Below are positions 16,599 to 25,315 of a stretch of 39,176 nt of DNA, piece after piece. The stretch covers positions 1 through 39,176 of the forward strand of contig CAXDOZ010000011.1 in assembly GCA_963991145.1 (NCBI GenBank), written 5' to 3'. Every line of letters begins with the position of its first letter. Within the stretch, counting starts at the first letter, position 1. The notes beneath the pieces are model-generated. The model ran no database searches and was not told the origin of the DNA. It was given only the letters and a program-made list of their open reading frames with translations. Both the position numbers and the translations under genes were made by a program. Source of the stretch: CAXDOZ01 sp963991145 (GTDB lineage Bacteria > Bacteroidota > Bacteroidia > Chitinophagales > JABDMM01).

Positions 16599-18122
16599 AT
16601 GGGAGATTGGAATCCAATTTACATTGTGCTGATTATCGCGGCCTATTTTGGTCTGCTCATGTTCATCTCTTACTGGACCTCCAGAGGAGCTGATAATGAA
16701 ACCTTCTTCATTGGTAACCGTGATTCCCCCTGGTATTTGGTTGCCTTTGGCATGATTGGCGCTAGCCTTTCAGGAGTGACCTTCATATCCATCCCCGGCT
16801 GGGTCGAAGGATCACAGTTCTCCTATATGCAAATGGTGTTTGGCTATTTGCCCGGCTATTTCTTTATAGCCTTTGTTCTGATGCCTCTCTATTACAGGCT
16901 CCGACTCACCTCAATCTATACGTATCTCGAAGAGCGATTTGGCAAAACCAGTTACAAGACCGGTTCTGCATTTTTCTTGCTGAGCAGAGTTATAGGGGCT
17001 TCTTTCAGGCTCTATCTAGTAGCTCTCATTCTGCAGAACTTTGTATTCGTTAAGCTGGGATGGGGAATTCCATTTGCATTAACAGTGATCATTGCGATTG
17101 CTCTGATCTATGTATACACTTTTAGAGGCGGGATCAAGACCATCGTTTGGACAGACACACTACAAACTGCTTTCATGCTTCTGGCTGTTGTGATCTCAGT
17201 CATTTTCATTGGGAAGGAACTCGATCTAAATCTTAGCGGGATTGTAAGCACAGTCAAGCAAAGCGAGTACAGTCAAATGTTCTTCTTTGAAGATGGCTGG
17301 TCCGACTCAAAGAACTTCTTCAAGCAATTCCTAAGCGGAGCACTGATCGCAATTGTAATGACCGGCCTCGATCAGGATATGATGCAGAAGAATCTTAGCT
17401 GCAGAAATCTCAAAGACGCCCAGAAGAACATGGTCTGGTTCAGTTCAACTTTGATCTTCGTAAACCTGATCTTCCTGGCATTAGGGGCATTGCTCTACAT
17501 CTACATCGGGGAGATGAATATTGAACGCCCCTACATGATGGTCGCTGGAGAGAAGATCTTTTCTTCTGATCTTATCTTCCCTGAAGTTGCAATCAACCAT
17601 TTGCCTGCACTCGGTGGAGTTGTATTCCTTTTAGGATTGACCGCCGCTGCTTATTCAAGTGCAGATTCTGCATTAACAGCTCTCACCACTGCTTTTTGCG
17701 TCGATTTCCTGGGCATGAAAGAAGGAAACGATCGCAAGTCAACCAGAAGGATAGTGCATATCGGTTTCTCAGTAATCCTTGTAGTCGTAATTCTCGTCTT
17801 TAGAGAGTTCGATGATGGTAAAGGAGTAATATCCGCCGTTTTTAAAGCAGCGGGCTACACTTATGGGCCCTTGCTCGGCCTATTTGCCTTTGGTTTGCTA
17901 ACGAATTGGAGAGTTAGAGATAAGTGGGTGCCAATAGTTTGTATCGCTTCACCCATACTTTGTTACATCGTAAACATGAATTCGGAGGAGTGGCTGGCAG
18001 GCTATCAATTCGGATTTGAATTACTACTGCTAAATGGTTTGGCCACATTTTTGGGCTTAGTGCTATTAGTGAAGAATAGAAATCAAGAAGGAAACACAGA
18101 AGATTATGGCAAAACGAATTAA
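16599..18122 (+). CDS. Sodium:solute symporter family protein
   Basis: 507 residues with about 13 hydrophobic segments. Features of the SSS family are visible: SRGADNETFFIGNRDSPWYLVAFGMIGASLSGVTFISIPGWV in helices 1-2, and RLTSIYTYLEERFGKTSYKTGSAFFLLSRVIGASFRLYLVALIL, then GLDQDMMQKNLSCRNLKDAQKNM, then LGLTAAAYSSADSALTALTTAFCVDF around the sodium site. It imports a small solute with sodium across the inner membrane; the substrate cannot be predicted. The 3' end overlaps the LOG gene by 17 bases. Confidence 0.92.
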   Translation: MGDWNPIYIVLIIAAYFGLLMFISYWTSRGADNETFFIGNRDSPWYLVAFGMIGASLSGVTFISIPGWVEGSQFSYMQMVFGYLPGYFFIAFVLMPLYYRLRLTSIYTYLEERFGKTSYKTGSAFFLLSRVIGASFRLYLVALILQNFVFVKLGWGIPFALTVIIAIALIYVYTFRGGIKTIVWTDTLQTAFMLLAVVISVIFIGKELDLNLSGIVSTVKQSEYSQMFFFEDGWSDSKNFFKQFLSGALIAIVMTGLDQDMMQKNLSCRNLKDAQKNMVWFSSTLIFVNLIFLALGALLYIYIGEMNIERPYMMVAGEKIFSSDLIFPEVAINHLPALGGVVFLLGLTAAAYSSADSALTALTTAFCVDFLGMKEGNDRKSTRRIVHIGFSVILVVVILVFREFDDGKGVISAVFKAAGYTYGPLLGLFAFGLLTNWRVRDKWVPIVCIASPILCYIVNMNSEEWLAGYQFGFELLLLNGLATFLGLVLLVKNRNQEGNTEDYGKTN

Positions 18123-18786
18123 AACCTGGACCGAAGTTCAGGCAGAATCATCCTGGAGCATTTTTAAGATCATGGCCGAGTTTGTTGATGGCTATGAGAA
18201 GATGAGTAAGATCGGACCATGTATTTCAATATATGGATCAGCGCGAACCAAGCCGGATCACCCATATTATGAGCTTGCAGTTAAGACCGCCGAGCGTCTC
18301 TCAGAAGAGGGATATGGTATCATTACCGGAGGCGGCCCGGGGATTATGGAAGCCGGTAACCGGGGAGCGCAAAACGCTGGTGGCTCTTCAGTTGGGCTGA
18401 ACATTGAATTACCGCATGAGCAGGGGAGCAATCCTTATGTAGATCCCGACAAGCTTCTACACTTTTACTACTTCTTTGTGCGAAAGGTGATGTTTGTGAA
18501 GTACGCCCAGGCATTTGTTCTCTTACCTGGTGGATTTGGAACATTAGACGAGCTTTTTGAGTCCACTACTTTGGTTCAAACTGGTAAGATCGATCCTGTT
18601 CCGATCATTTTGGTTGGCACCAAATACTGGAGTGGGCTAATTGATTGGGTAAAGGACCAAATGATCGCAGAAGGCAATATCAGCCCAAACGATACTGACC
18701 TCTGGCACCTTACTGATGATGTGGAAGAAGTAGTGAATATCATTAATAACCACTATCTGAAAACAAGTCTTAAACCTAATTTCTAG
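18106..18786 (+). CDS. LOG family protein (TIGR00730-like)
   Basis: 226 residues. Rossmann-like core with CISIYGSARTKPDHPYYELA, the GGGPGIMEAGNRGAQNAGG loop and the catalytic PGGxGTxxE motif LPGGFGTLDELFE. Family members hydrolyse nucleoside 5'-monophosphates to base and ribose 5-phosphate (cytokinin-activating LOG in plants, PpnN in bacteria). The start lies inside the symporter gene and the stop is 1 base before the M23 gene's GTG. The bacterial substrate is uncertain. Confidence 0.9.
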   Translation: MAKRIKTWTEVQAESSWSIFKIMAEFVDGYEKMSKIGPCISIYGSARTKPDHPYYELAVKTAERLSEEGYGIITGGGPGIMEAGNRGAQNAGGSSVGLNIELPHEQGSNPYVDPDKLLHFYYFFVRKVMFVKYAQAFVLLPGGFGTLDELFESTTLVQTGKIDPVPIILVGTKYWSGLIDWVKDQMIAEGNISPNDTDLWHLTDDVEEVVNIINNHYLKTSLKPNF

Positions 18787-18787
18787 C

Positions 18788-20506
18788 GTGAGCTTTAAGA
18801 GTTTTTTGGCCCTGCTCGGGCCGATTTTGCTTTCTGCGTTTGCAATTGCTCAGCCTCAGGTTCCACAAGACTACTTTCGCTCTCCGGTAGATATTCCGAT
18901 CATTCTTTCGGGGACTTTCGGAGAGCCCAGAAGCACTCATTTCCATTCTGGTCTGGACATTAAAACCCAGGGAAGAGAAGGCTTAAAGATCTATGCTGTT
19001 GCGGATGGATATATCTCAAGGATAAAGATCTCTCCATGGGGTTATGGAAATGCCCTTTACATCAAGCATCCAAATGGATATGAAAGTGTTTATGCCCACC
19101 TCAAGGTCTTCAATGATAATATCGCCTCGATTGCCAGGTCTGTTCAGTATGATGAGGAGTCTTTTGCAATTGAATATTATCCGGCCGAAGGCCTATACCC
19201 CGTAACAAAAGGTGAAGTAATTGCATATAGTGGAAACACTGGCGGTTCCGGTGGACCTCACCTTCACTTTGAAATTCGGGATTCCCTTGAGCGTCCATTG
19301 AATCCATTACTTTTTGGTTACTCAGTTCCAGATAACAGACCTCCTGCCTTATTCAATGTATCTGTGGCAAACATGGATCGCTTCAGATTCCTTTCTGAGC
19401 CGAATGTTCATGCTCTTAGTAAATCAGGAGGCAGCTATTTGATCAGTTCATCCGTATTAAAGGTGAACTCAGAGAAGTTGGGCTTTGGAATTCATACATA
19501 CGATCAGCTGGATGGGGCCTCAAACAAGAATGGAGTCTACGCCATAGAGCTATATGATAATGGTGAGTTGAAATACCATTATCGCATGGACAGGTTTGAT
19601 TTCTCGGAGACGAGACATGTGCATTGTCATATGGATCCAAAGGAGAGAGACAAGAACGGTCGATCTATGCACCGTTGCTTTAGCCTTCCGGGGAATGGTC
19701 TTTCAGCCTATCCATTCAAAGATGATAATGGAATGGTTGACATCTCTGATGGCGAGCTTCATGAGATTGAGATAAGGGTATTGGACTATGCCGGGAATCA
19801 AAGCACAGCAAAGCTTTCTGTCCAAAGAGATGAGACTGCCGATTATTTTGATCACGATGCCCTGGTATACAATCATGTGCTACCACACGATCAGGACCAT
19901 CGGATCGAAACAGATGAATTCTTCATTAATCTACCGGAGGGGACTTTGTTTGACACCATGCATTTGAGCTATTCCAATCATGAGCCGGTATCATCCAAGG
20001 TGCTTTCAGAGGTATATACTATTGGTGATCATTACACAGGTGTTTTTGATTGGTTCTCAATTGGGATAGACTTTGAAGAAGGGAAGTATAGAGTGAATCC
20101 GGATAAGATCACCCTTGTACATAAAGATGAGAATGGAAGAGTAAGGGCTAAGGAAAGCATTTATGAGGATGGCTTCATAGTTGGTGAGGTTCGCGAGTTT
20201 GGTCAGTTCTACCTACTTGCTGATACAGTTGCGCCAGTTCTCTCATCTGTGAACGTAAGTAGTGGAATGTATGTGAGCACGGGTACTGAGCTCAAGTTTA
20301 GCGTAAGTGATAATCTTTCGGGTGTTGCAGAGTATTCTGCTCGGATAGATGGCAAGTGGGTTTTACTGGAATACGATGCAAAACGTAACAGGTTAACTCA
20401 TAAAATTGACGGAAATCTTAAACAAGGTGAACGCAAGCTTGTTCTAGAAGCATCGGACCGTCATGGGAATGTCAGCTCGAAAATTTTTAAATTAAATAGG
20501 AACTAG
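18788..20506 (+). CDS. Exported M23 family metallopeptidase
   Basis: 572 residues starting at GTG. A signal peptide precedes about residue 22 (LLGPILLSAFAIAQ). The M23 (LytM) domain has H53 and D57 in THFHSGLDIKTQG, H104 in VYAHL, and H158-L-H160 in GGPHLHFEIRD, so the zinc and catalytic residues are all present. An insertion of about 35 residues (VFNDNIASIARSVQYDEESF) splits the domain. The C-terminal 400 residues are beta-rich and include Ig-like or Ca-binding-like sandwiches (LADTVAPVLSSVNVSSGMYV ... VSDNLSGVAEY). It likely cuts peptidoglycan cross-links in the periplasm or at the surface. It shares an operon with a LOG protein and a peroxiredoxin. Confidence 0.9.
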   Translation: MSFKSFLALLGPILLSAFAIAQPQVPQDYFRSPVDIPIILSGTFGEPRSTHFHSGLDIKTQGREGLKIYAVADGYISRIKISPWGYGNALYIKHPNGYESVYAHLKVFNDNIASIARSVQYDEESFAIEYYPAEGLYPVTKGEVIAYSGNTGGSGGPHLHFEIRDSLERPLNPLLFGYSVPDNRPPALFNVSVANMDRFRFLSEPNVHALSKSGGSYLISSSVLKVNSEKLGFGIHTYDQLDGASNKNGVYAIELYDNGELKYHYRMDRFDFSETRHVHCHMDPKERDKNGRSMHRCFSLPGNGLSAYPFKDDNGMVDISDGELHEIEIRVLDYAGNQSTAKLSVQRDETADYFDHDALVYNHVLPHDQDHRIETDEFFINLPEGTLFDTMHLSYSNHEPVSSKVLSEVYTIGDHYTGVFDWFSIGIDFEEGKYRVNPDKITLVHKDENGRVRAKESIYEDGFIVGEVREFGQFYLLADTVAPVLSSVNVSSGMYVSTGTELKFSVSDNLSGVAEYSARIDGKWVLLEYDAKRNRLTHKIDGNLKQGERKLVLEASDRHGNVSSKIFKLNRN

Positions 20507-20507
20507 A

Positions 20508-20966
20508 ATGGCAAGCCTTAAAGTAGGAGATAAAGCACCAGATTTTTCGAGTAAAGACCAGAATGGTAACAACTTGAGCCTCAGTGATTTTTCTGGGAAG
20601 AAATTGGTTCTTTACTTCTATCCAAAGGATGATACTCCCGGTTGTACCAAGGAAGCGTGCAGCTTTAGGGACCATTACAGCAGTCTTAAAGATGCTGGCT
20701 TTGCCATTTTGGGAGTAAGCAGAGATAGCGAGGAAAAGCATCAGAAATTCATTGAAAAGTATGATTTGCCTTTCCCACTGCTTTCTGATCCTGATAATGA
20801 AGTTATCAATGCTTACGGTGCATGGGGCCTAAAGAAGTTCATGGGTAAAGAGTACGAAGGGATTCTTAGAATGACATATGTGATTTCTGAGAGCGGAGAA
20901 ATAGAGCACATAATTGAAAAGGTAAAAACAAAAGAAGCGGCAGAGCAGATCCTGGCGCTTTATTAA
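20508..20966 (+). CDS. bcp: Thioredoxin-dependent thiol peroxidase (Bcp/PrxQ)
   Basis: 152 residues. The peroxiredoxin core is clear: KVGDKAPDFSSKDQNG, LVLYFYPKDDTPGCTKEACSFRD with peroxidatic C46 and resolving C51 (the atypical CxxxxC of BCP), then FAILGVSRDSEEKHQKFIEKYDLPFPLLSD and GILRMTYVISESGEI. It detoxifies peroxides using thioredoxin. It starts 1 base after the M23 stop. Confidence 0.95.
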   Translation: MASLKVGDKAPDFSSKDQNGNNLSLSDFSGKKLVLYFYPKDDTPGCTKEACSFRDHYSSLKDAGFAILGVSRDSEEKHQKFIEKYDLPFPLLSDPDNEVINAYGAWGLKKFMGKEYEGILRMTYVISESGEIEHIIEKVKTKEAAEQILALY

Positions 20967-20982
20967 TCGGCCCGAAGGGCTT
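20963..20982. repeat. Small hairpin element, copy 2
   Basis: TTAATCGGCCCG followed by AAGGGC gives a 4-pair GCCC/GGGC stem with loop GAA. It begins in the bcp stop codon and lies 33 bases before the next gene. It shares 12 bases with the element at 10641. Confidence 0.4.
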
Positions 20983-20999
20983 AACCTTAAAACCTGAAT

Positions 21000-21833
21000 A
21001 TGAAAAAGACTATACTCTTCATTGTTGGGATTTTCGCAGTGGGTGCGATGATTATTCAAACTCCTGCTTTTACTAATTCAGCTGTTCCACCAGCTGCAAG
21101 AACAGGTGCTCCATTTGAAGGAAGCTGTGCATCCGTAGGCTGTCATAATCCCTCGGCAACAGCAGAAATGCCTGGTGACATTACAATCCTAATGAACACA
21201 GTCGATCTTGATACTTCATTTAAGTACGACACTGGACAAACCTATTTCGTGGAGTTCTCTACCACACTTTCAGCGATTGAATATGGATTCCAATTTACGG
21301 CAGTAGATCAGTCAAATAACAGAGCTGGAACTCTGACCCCTGTTAATTTGACAAACACATCTATCACCAGCTTTATGGGACTTCAATATCTGGCGCATCA
21401 GAATGCAGACACTAATAAGAGCTGGGACTTCACCTGGGCATCTCCAGCAAACAATGTTGGGCCAGTAACCTTCTATTACACCATTAATGGAGCGAACGGT
21501 AACGGATCTTCTTCAGGTGATAATGTAGTAGAGGGTTCAAGAACGTTTGAAGCAAATGCAGCTCCACCATCAACTGGAATTGCAAGCTTTGAAGAGTTCA
21601 ACTTCAATGTTTATCCTAATCCTGTTGTTGGGGAGTTCTTCCAACTTGAGTCAAATGAATTCAGCGACTATCAGGTGGAGATCTTCAATATTAATGGTGC
21701 CAGAGTTTTTGCTTCATCATTTGAAGGAACCTTGCAGAATGTTGAACTTCCAAAAGAGATGAGCACTGGAATGTATATCATGACAGTTGAGACATCTGAA
21801 GGACTGGCTACAACGCAACTAATAGTGCAATAG
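21000..21833 (+). CDS. T9SS type A cargo protein with CX4CH motif
   Basis: 277 residues. A signal peptide occupies about residues 1-20. The mature N-terminus carries APFEGSCASVGCHNPSATAE, a CX4CH motif near residues 43-49. The rest of the N-terminal domain (about 50-180) is beta-rich, similar to the phylum's choice-of-anchor domain in which a CxxCH is usual. The C-terminus (FNVYPNPVVGEFFQLE ... STGMYIMTVETSEGLATTQLIVQ) is a typical type A sorting domain for type IX secretion. The protein would be exported across the outer membrane and surface-anchored or released. Haem attachment is possible but unproven because the spacing is not standard. A terminator follows. Confidence 0.85.
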   Translation: MKKTILFIVGIFAVGAMIIQTPAFTNSAVPPAARTGAPFEGSCASVGCHNPSATAEMPGDITILMNTVDLDTSFKYDTGQTYFVEFSTTLSAIEYGFQFTAVDQSNNRAGTLTPVNLTNTSITSFMGLQYLAHQNADTNKSWDFTWASPANNVGPVTFYYTINGANGNGSSSGDNVVEGSRTFEANAAPPSTGIASFEEFNFNVYPNPVVGEFFQLESNEFSDYQVEIFNINGARVFASSFEGTLQNVELPKEMSTGMYIMTVETSEGLATTQLIVQ

Positions 21834-21853
21834 TCGCACCTTAACTATAACAT

Positions 21854-21885
21854 ACCCGTGAGATTGATTTTTCACGGGTTTTTTT
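21854..21885 (+). terminator. Intrinsic terminator after the T9SS cargo gene
   Basis: An 8-pair stem ACCCGTGA / TCACGGGT with a 10-base loop, followed by seven Ts. This is a strong Rho-independent terminator separating the cargo gene from the next lipoprotein gene. Confidence 0.85.
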
Positions 21886-21888
21886 GTG

Positions 21889-21896
21889 TAAAATTG
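21889..21896 (+). promoter_or_regulatory. -7-like element, haem-motif lipoprotein gene
   Basis: TAAAATTG is a 7 of 8 match to TAnnTTTG and ends 5 bases before ATG 21902. It directly follows the terminator's T-run, so the next unit would have almost no leader. Confidence 0.3.
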
Positions 21897-21901
21897 GACG
21901 T

Positions 21902-22273
21902 ATGAAAATTTATTTGTCTGTCTTGTGTATCGGATTGATCGTGATGTTTGGGGTGTCTTGCACCAAAGATCAGGCACAACCACCTGCCTCTCCTTCGATT
22001 TGTGAGGGTGATACGATCAGTTATCAAAACCATATTAAGCCAATTCTTGATGTCAGCTGTATAGGTTCTTCATGTCATAGTGATATTGGAATGGCCGGTG
22101 GGATTTCTTTAGAGGATTACGCCGACGTGAAAGTCATTGCCGATAATGGAAAGTTCCTTTGCACTATTAAAGGAATTTGCATCTTGATGCCTCCAGCTCC
22201 TGTACCTCCACTTGATTCTGCTCAAATTCAGCAAGTAGAATGTTGGATTGAACAAGGCGCATTAGATAATTAA
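21902..22273 (+). CDS. Small cytochrome-c-like lipoprotein with CX4CH motif
   Basis: 123 residues from ATG 21902 (a TTG at 21884 falls in the terminator's T-run and is rejected). The lipoprotein signal peptide ends at GVSC. The mature domain has YQNHIKPILDVSCIGSSCHSDIGMAGGISLEDYADVK, a CX4CH motif, then KFLCTIKG, LMPPAPVPPLDSAQIQQVECWIEQGALDN. This matches the pattern of a monohaem cytochrome-like domain common in Bacteroidota (I...C...CH...GG..L..Y, MPP, WI..GA.DN). It probably faces the periplasm. A met residue in the MPP block may be the axial ligand. It is followed 2 bases later by the DUF5777 barrel gene. Confidence 0.75.
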   Translation: MKIYLSVLCIGLIVMFGVSCTKDQAQPPASPSICEGDTISYQNHIKPILDVSCIGSSCHSDIGMAGGISLEDYADVKVIADNGKFLCTIKGICILMPPAPVPPLDSAQIQQVECWIEQGALDN

Positions 22274-22275
22274 CC

Positions 22276-23214
22276 ATGAAAAGATCCTTACCCCTAATCT
22301 TACTTTGCTTTATCAGCCTATGGGGATTTTCCCAGGAAGGACCTGAAGTAAAGGAGAATCCGATCACATACACTTACAACACTTTCTCAGCCACGAGAGT
22401 GATCAACAATCAGTCGGTTGAAACGCTTGAAGGGCGAACAATGCTGTTCTACGTGGCTCACCGATTCGGGGATGTTTACACAGAGGAAGGTAATGTGATC
22501 CATGAGCTATTTGGACTGGACCAGGCAGCAGATGTCCAAATTGGACTTGATTACGGGATCACCAATAATCTTACTATTGGACTGGGAAGAAACAAAGGTG
22601 CAGGCCAACAGCGCGAGCTTTGGTATGGACACGCCAAATACAAGTTTCTAGCTCAATCGAATAAGATGCCTCTCACCATGACCCTTTATGGGAATGCTGT
22701 GGTATCCAGTATGAAGAAGGAAACTGGATCAGAGGAATCTGCTGGTTATATAGAAAATGGAGCGCAGCGATTCAGCTATTTTCTTGAGTTGATCATGGCA
22801 AGGAAGTTCAACGATTGGTTCTCATTGCAGATCTCAGGAGCATTGCTTCACAGAAACAAGGTTCCTTATGCAGATGAGAATACTCAGTTTGTTTTTGGAG
22901 CTGCCACACGGATCAAGCTTTCTAAGACGGTAGCTATCATTCTTGAGACTTATGTGCCTGTATCAAAATTCAGATTCAATGATCAGTATCAGCAGGATCA
23001 GGGAGTAGATTTCCCTTATTACATCCCTGTTGGAGCGGGAATTGAGATCAAAACCGGGAAGCACATCTTTGCATTGAACCTCACTAACGCAGAAGGAATT
23101 TTGCCCAATGACTTCATCCCATATACTCAGAAGGCATGGGTTGATGGTGGATTTAGACTCGGATTCCTGATCTCAAGAGAATTCCAGATTGGGAAGTATC
23201 CTTATAAGAAGTAG
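22276..23214 (+). CDS. DUF5777 family outer-membrane beta-barrel protein
   Basis: 312 residues with a signal peptide (LPLILLCFISLWGFSQ). The family block TYNTFSATRVINNQSVETLEGRTMLFYVAHRFGDVY and HELFGLDQAADVQIGLDYGITNNLTIGLGRNKGAGQQRELWYGHAKYKF is followed by alternating amphipathic strands ending KAWVDGGFRLGFLISREFQIG, as in outer-membrane barrels. The function is not established. It is often next to small cytochrome-like genes, as here, and the pair likely forms one system at the outer membrane. Only 1 base separates it from the convergent purF stop. Confidence 0.8.
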   Translation: MKRSLPLILLCFISLWGFSQEGPEVKENPITYTYNTFSATRVINNQSVETLEGRTMLFYVAHRFGDVYTEEGNVIHELFGLDQAADVQIGLDYGITNNLTIGLGRNKGAGQQRELWYGHAKYKFLAQSNKMPLTMTLYGNAVVSSMKKETGSEESAGYIENGAQRFSYFLELIMARKFNDWFSLQISGALLHRNKVPYADENTQFVFGAATRIKLSKTVAIILETYVPVSKFRFNDQYQQDQGVDFPYYIPVGAGIEIKTGKHIFALNLTNAEGILPNDFIPYTQKAWVDGGFRLGFLISREFQIGKYPYKK

Positions 23215-23215
23215 A

Positions 23216-25114
23216 CTAATAAGCTCTTTCGTCTCGCCCTTCGATATAGTTGATGAAGGCGCGATTCGCTACTCGATTTCCTCCCGGAGTAGGGAAGTTA
23301 CCAGTGAAATACCAATCACCTCTGTAGTTTGGAATGGCTTTGTGAAGGTCATTTACACTTTGGAAGATCACCTCAACCTCTGAGAAGATATGCTTTGGCT
23401 TAACGATCTCAGAGATCTTTGCTGAGACCTCATCTTCAGTGAAGGTGGCATATAGTTGATTCACACAGTTCTCAACTTCTTCCATTGGCCTCTTCTCCAT
23501 TTCGATACAGTCATTGTAGACTTTGCGAAGAAGATCATCCATGCCGCGTTCTTTTACGAGATCAATAACTGCTCTGAAGGCGATAAAGTCCTTGAACTTC
23601 GACATATCAATCCCGTAACAATCCGGGAATCTGATCTGAGGAGCGCTGGAAACAACAACGATCTTCTTTGGTCCAAGACGATCTAGTATGCTTAGAATAC
23701 TCTTTTCCAAAGTAGTTCCTCGAACGATGGAATCATCCAATACAACAAGATTGTCGACACCTTTATTGATCGTGCCATAGGAGATGTCGTAGACGTGAGA
23801 AACCATTTCATCCCTGGCAGAATCTTCAGTAATAAAGGTTCTCAGTTTGACATCCTTTACTGCTACCTTTTCCGCTCTCGGCTTCAACTTGAGTAGGTGA
23901 TCGAGGCGTTCTTCACTCATGTCAGGATTATTCCTGATCTCCTCTCTCTTATACTCGTTGACATATTGCTCCAGGCCATGCATCATGCCGTAAAAGGCAA
24001 CTTCTGCAGTGTTTGGAATGAATGAGAATACCGTGTTTTCCCAATCGTGATCAACAGCCTTCAGAACCCTCTCAGTAAGCTGAAATCCAAGTTGCTTTCT
24101 CTCCTTATAAATGTCTTTATCGGTACCTCTGGAGAAGTAGATACGCTCAAAAGAACAAGACTTACGCTCTCTTGGCTCGAGGACATTCACCTCTCTTAGA
24201 TCACCATCTCTTGATACGATCAAAGCATTCCCAGGACCAAACTCCTTAACCTTTTCAGCAGGCACATTAAATGCTGTTTGAATCGCTGGTCGCTCTGATG
24301 TAACTACAATGATCTCATCATCCATATAGTAATGAACTGGTCTGATTCCCGATGGATCTCTGAGAATGAAGGCATCTCCATTTCCAATCAGGCCCGCCAT
24401 AACATAACCACCATCAAAATCCTTCGCAGATCTACTTAGGATATTATGTACATCAATCTCCTCTGCGATGAAATTGGTTATCTCTCGATTTGAATAACCC
24501 TGCTGGTTGTATTTATCGAATACAGATTGAACTTCTTCGTCGAGGAAGTGGCCAATCTTTTCAAGTACAGTTACTGTGTCCTTATTTTCTCTTGGGTGCT
24601 GACCTAGCTCTACGAGCTGATTAAAGAGCTGATCATTATTGGTCATATTGAAGTTTCCAGCCACAACCAGATTTCTCGTCATCCAGTTATTGCTCCTTAG
24701 GAAGGGATGGCACATAGAAACATCATTCTTCCCATGTGTTCCATAACGAACATGACCAAGCATTACCTCTCCTGCAAAAGGAACATGGTCCTTCAGGTAT
24801 TCTTCGCTTTGTAGTGCTTTGGAATTGGTCTCTTCAGCTTTGTAGAAGCCATCAAAAATGTTCTTGAAAACCTTTGCAATTGGCTTTTGTGAGGCACTTC
24901 TTGTCCTATCAATGAATGGAGTACCTGGGGTTGGATTGAGCTTTACCGTTGCCACACCTGCGCCGTCCTGTCCTCTGTTGTGCTGCTTTTCCATAAGCAG
25001 GTAGAGTTTGTTCAGGCCGTAGTTTGGCGTGCCGTATTTATCAATATAGTATTGGAGTGGTTTTCTAAGTCGGATGAATGCAATTCCGCACTCGTGTTTG
25101 ATAAAGTCGCTCAT
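23216..25114 (-). CDS. purF: Amidophosphoribosyltransferase
   Basis: 632 residues. An eight-residue prosequence (MSDFIKHE) precedes Cys9 in ECGIAFIRL, the Ntn-amidohydrolase nucleophile that frees ammonia from glutamine. Glutaminase blocks include KQHNRGQDGAGVA, MLGHVRYGTHG and VVAGNFNMTNNDQL. The phosphoribosyltransferase domain has the PRPP site LVVLDDSIVRGTTLEKSIL, followed by SAPQIRFPDCYGIDM. It catalyses the first committed step of purine synthesis. It is longer than the E. coli enzyme (505) because of insertions in both halves, which I believe is normal for this phylum. A full -7 element lies 16 bases upstream. Confidence 0.96.
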   Translation of the reverse strand: MSDFIKHECGIAFIRLRKPLQYYIDKYGTPNYGLNKLYLLMEKQHNRGQDGAGVATVKLNPTPGTPFIDRTRSASQKPIAKVFKNIFDGFYKAEETNSKALQSEEYLKDHVPFAGEVMLGHVRYGTHGKNDVSMCHPFLRSNNWMTRNLVVAGNFNMTNNDQLFNQLVELGQHPRENKDTVTVLEKIGHFLDEEVQSVFDKYNQQGYSNREITNFIAEEIDVHNILSRSAKDFDGGYVMAGLIGNGDAFILRDPSGIRPVHYYMDDEIIVVTSERPAIQTAFNVPAEKVKEFGPGNALIVSRDGDLREVNVLEPRERKSCSFERIYFSRGTDKDIYKERKQLGFQLTERVLKAVDHDWENTVFSFIPNTAEVAFYGMMHGLEQYVNEYKREEIRNNPDMSEERLDHLLKLKPRAEKVAVKDVKLRTFITEDSARDEMVSHVYDISYGTINKGVDNLVVLDDSIVRGTTLEKSILSILDRLGPKKIVVVSSAPQIRFPDCYGIDMSKFKDFIAFRAVIDLVKERGMDDLLRKVYNDCIEMEKRPMEEVENCVNQLYATFTEDEVSAKISEIVKPKHIFSEVEVIFQSVNDLHKAIPNYRGDWYFTGNFPTPGGNRVANRAFINYIEGRDERAY

Positions 25115-25130
25115 CGATCGCTGGAAAGTG

Positions 25131-25138
25131 CAAAGGTA
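25131..25138 (-). promoter_or_regulatory. -7 promoter element, purF
   Basis: Minus-strand TACCTTTG followed by CAC is a full match to TAnnTTTG, 16 bases before the purF ATG at 25114. The 177 bases beyond it, up to the next gene, hold no other gene or strong structure that I can see. Confidence 0.55.
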
Positions 25139-25315
25139 CAGCTTTTAGAGCGCTTCAACTTAGCACCTATACAAGCTATTTTTTGCCTTTGCTTATTCAT
25201 AAAAAATCCAATTGAGTAGGAAGAACACTATGACCTGCCCAAAAGTTTCCTCTCTGATGATCAGTCTATTTTTCTCTGAATGATTGAATTTCATTCCTCC
25301 TTATATTGCGAATGA

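Noticed and set aside
21884..21901. TTG start at 21884 for the haem-motif lipoprotein.
   Set aside because: It lies in the T-run of the preceding terminator; ATG 21902 gives a proper lipoprotein signal.
25139..25315. Short frame MTCPKVSSLMISLFFSE in the purF upstream gap.
   Set aside because: Seventeen codons, no promoter or homology signal; no better than chance.
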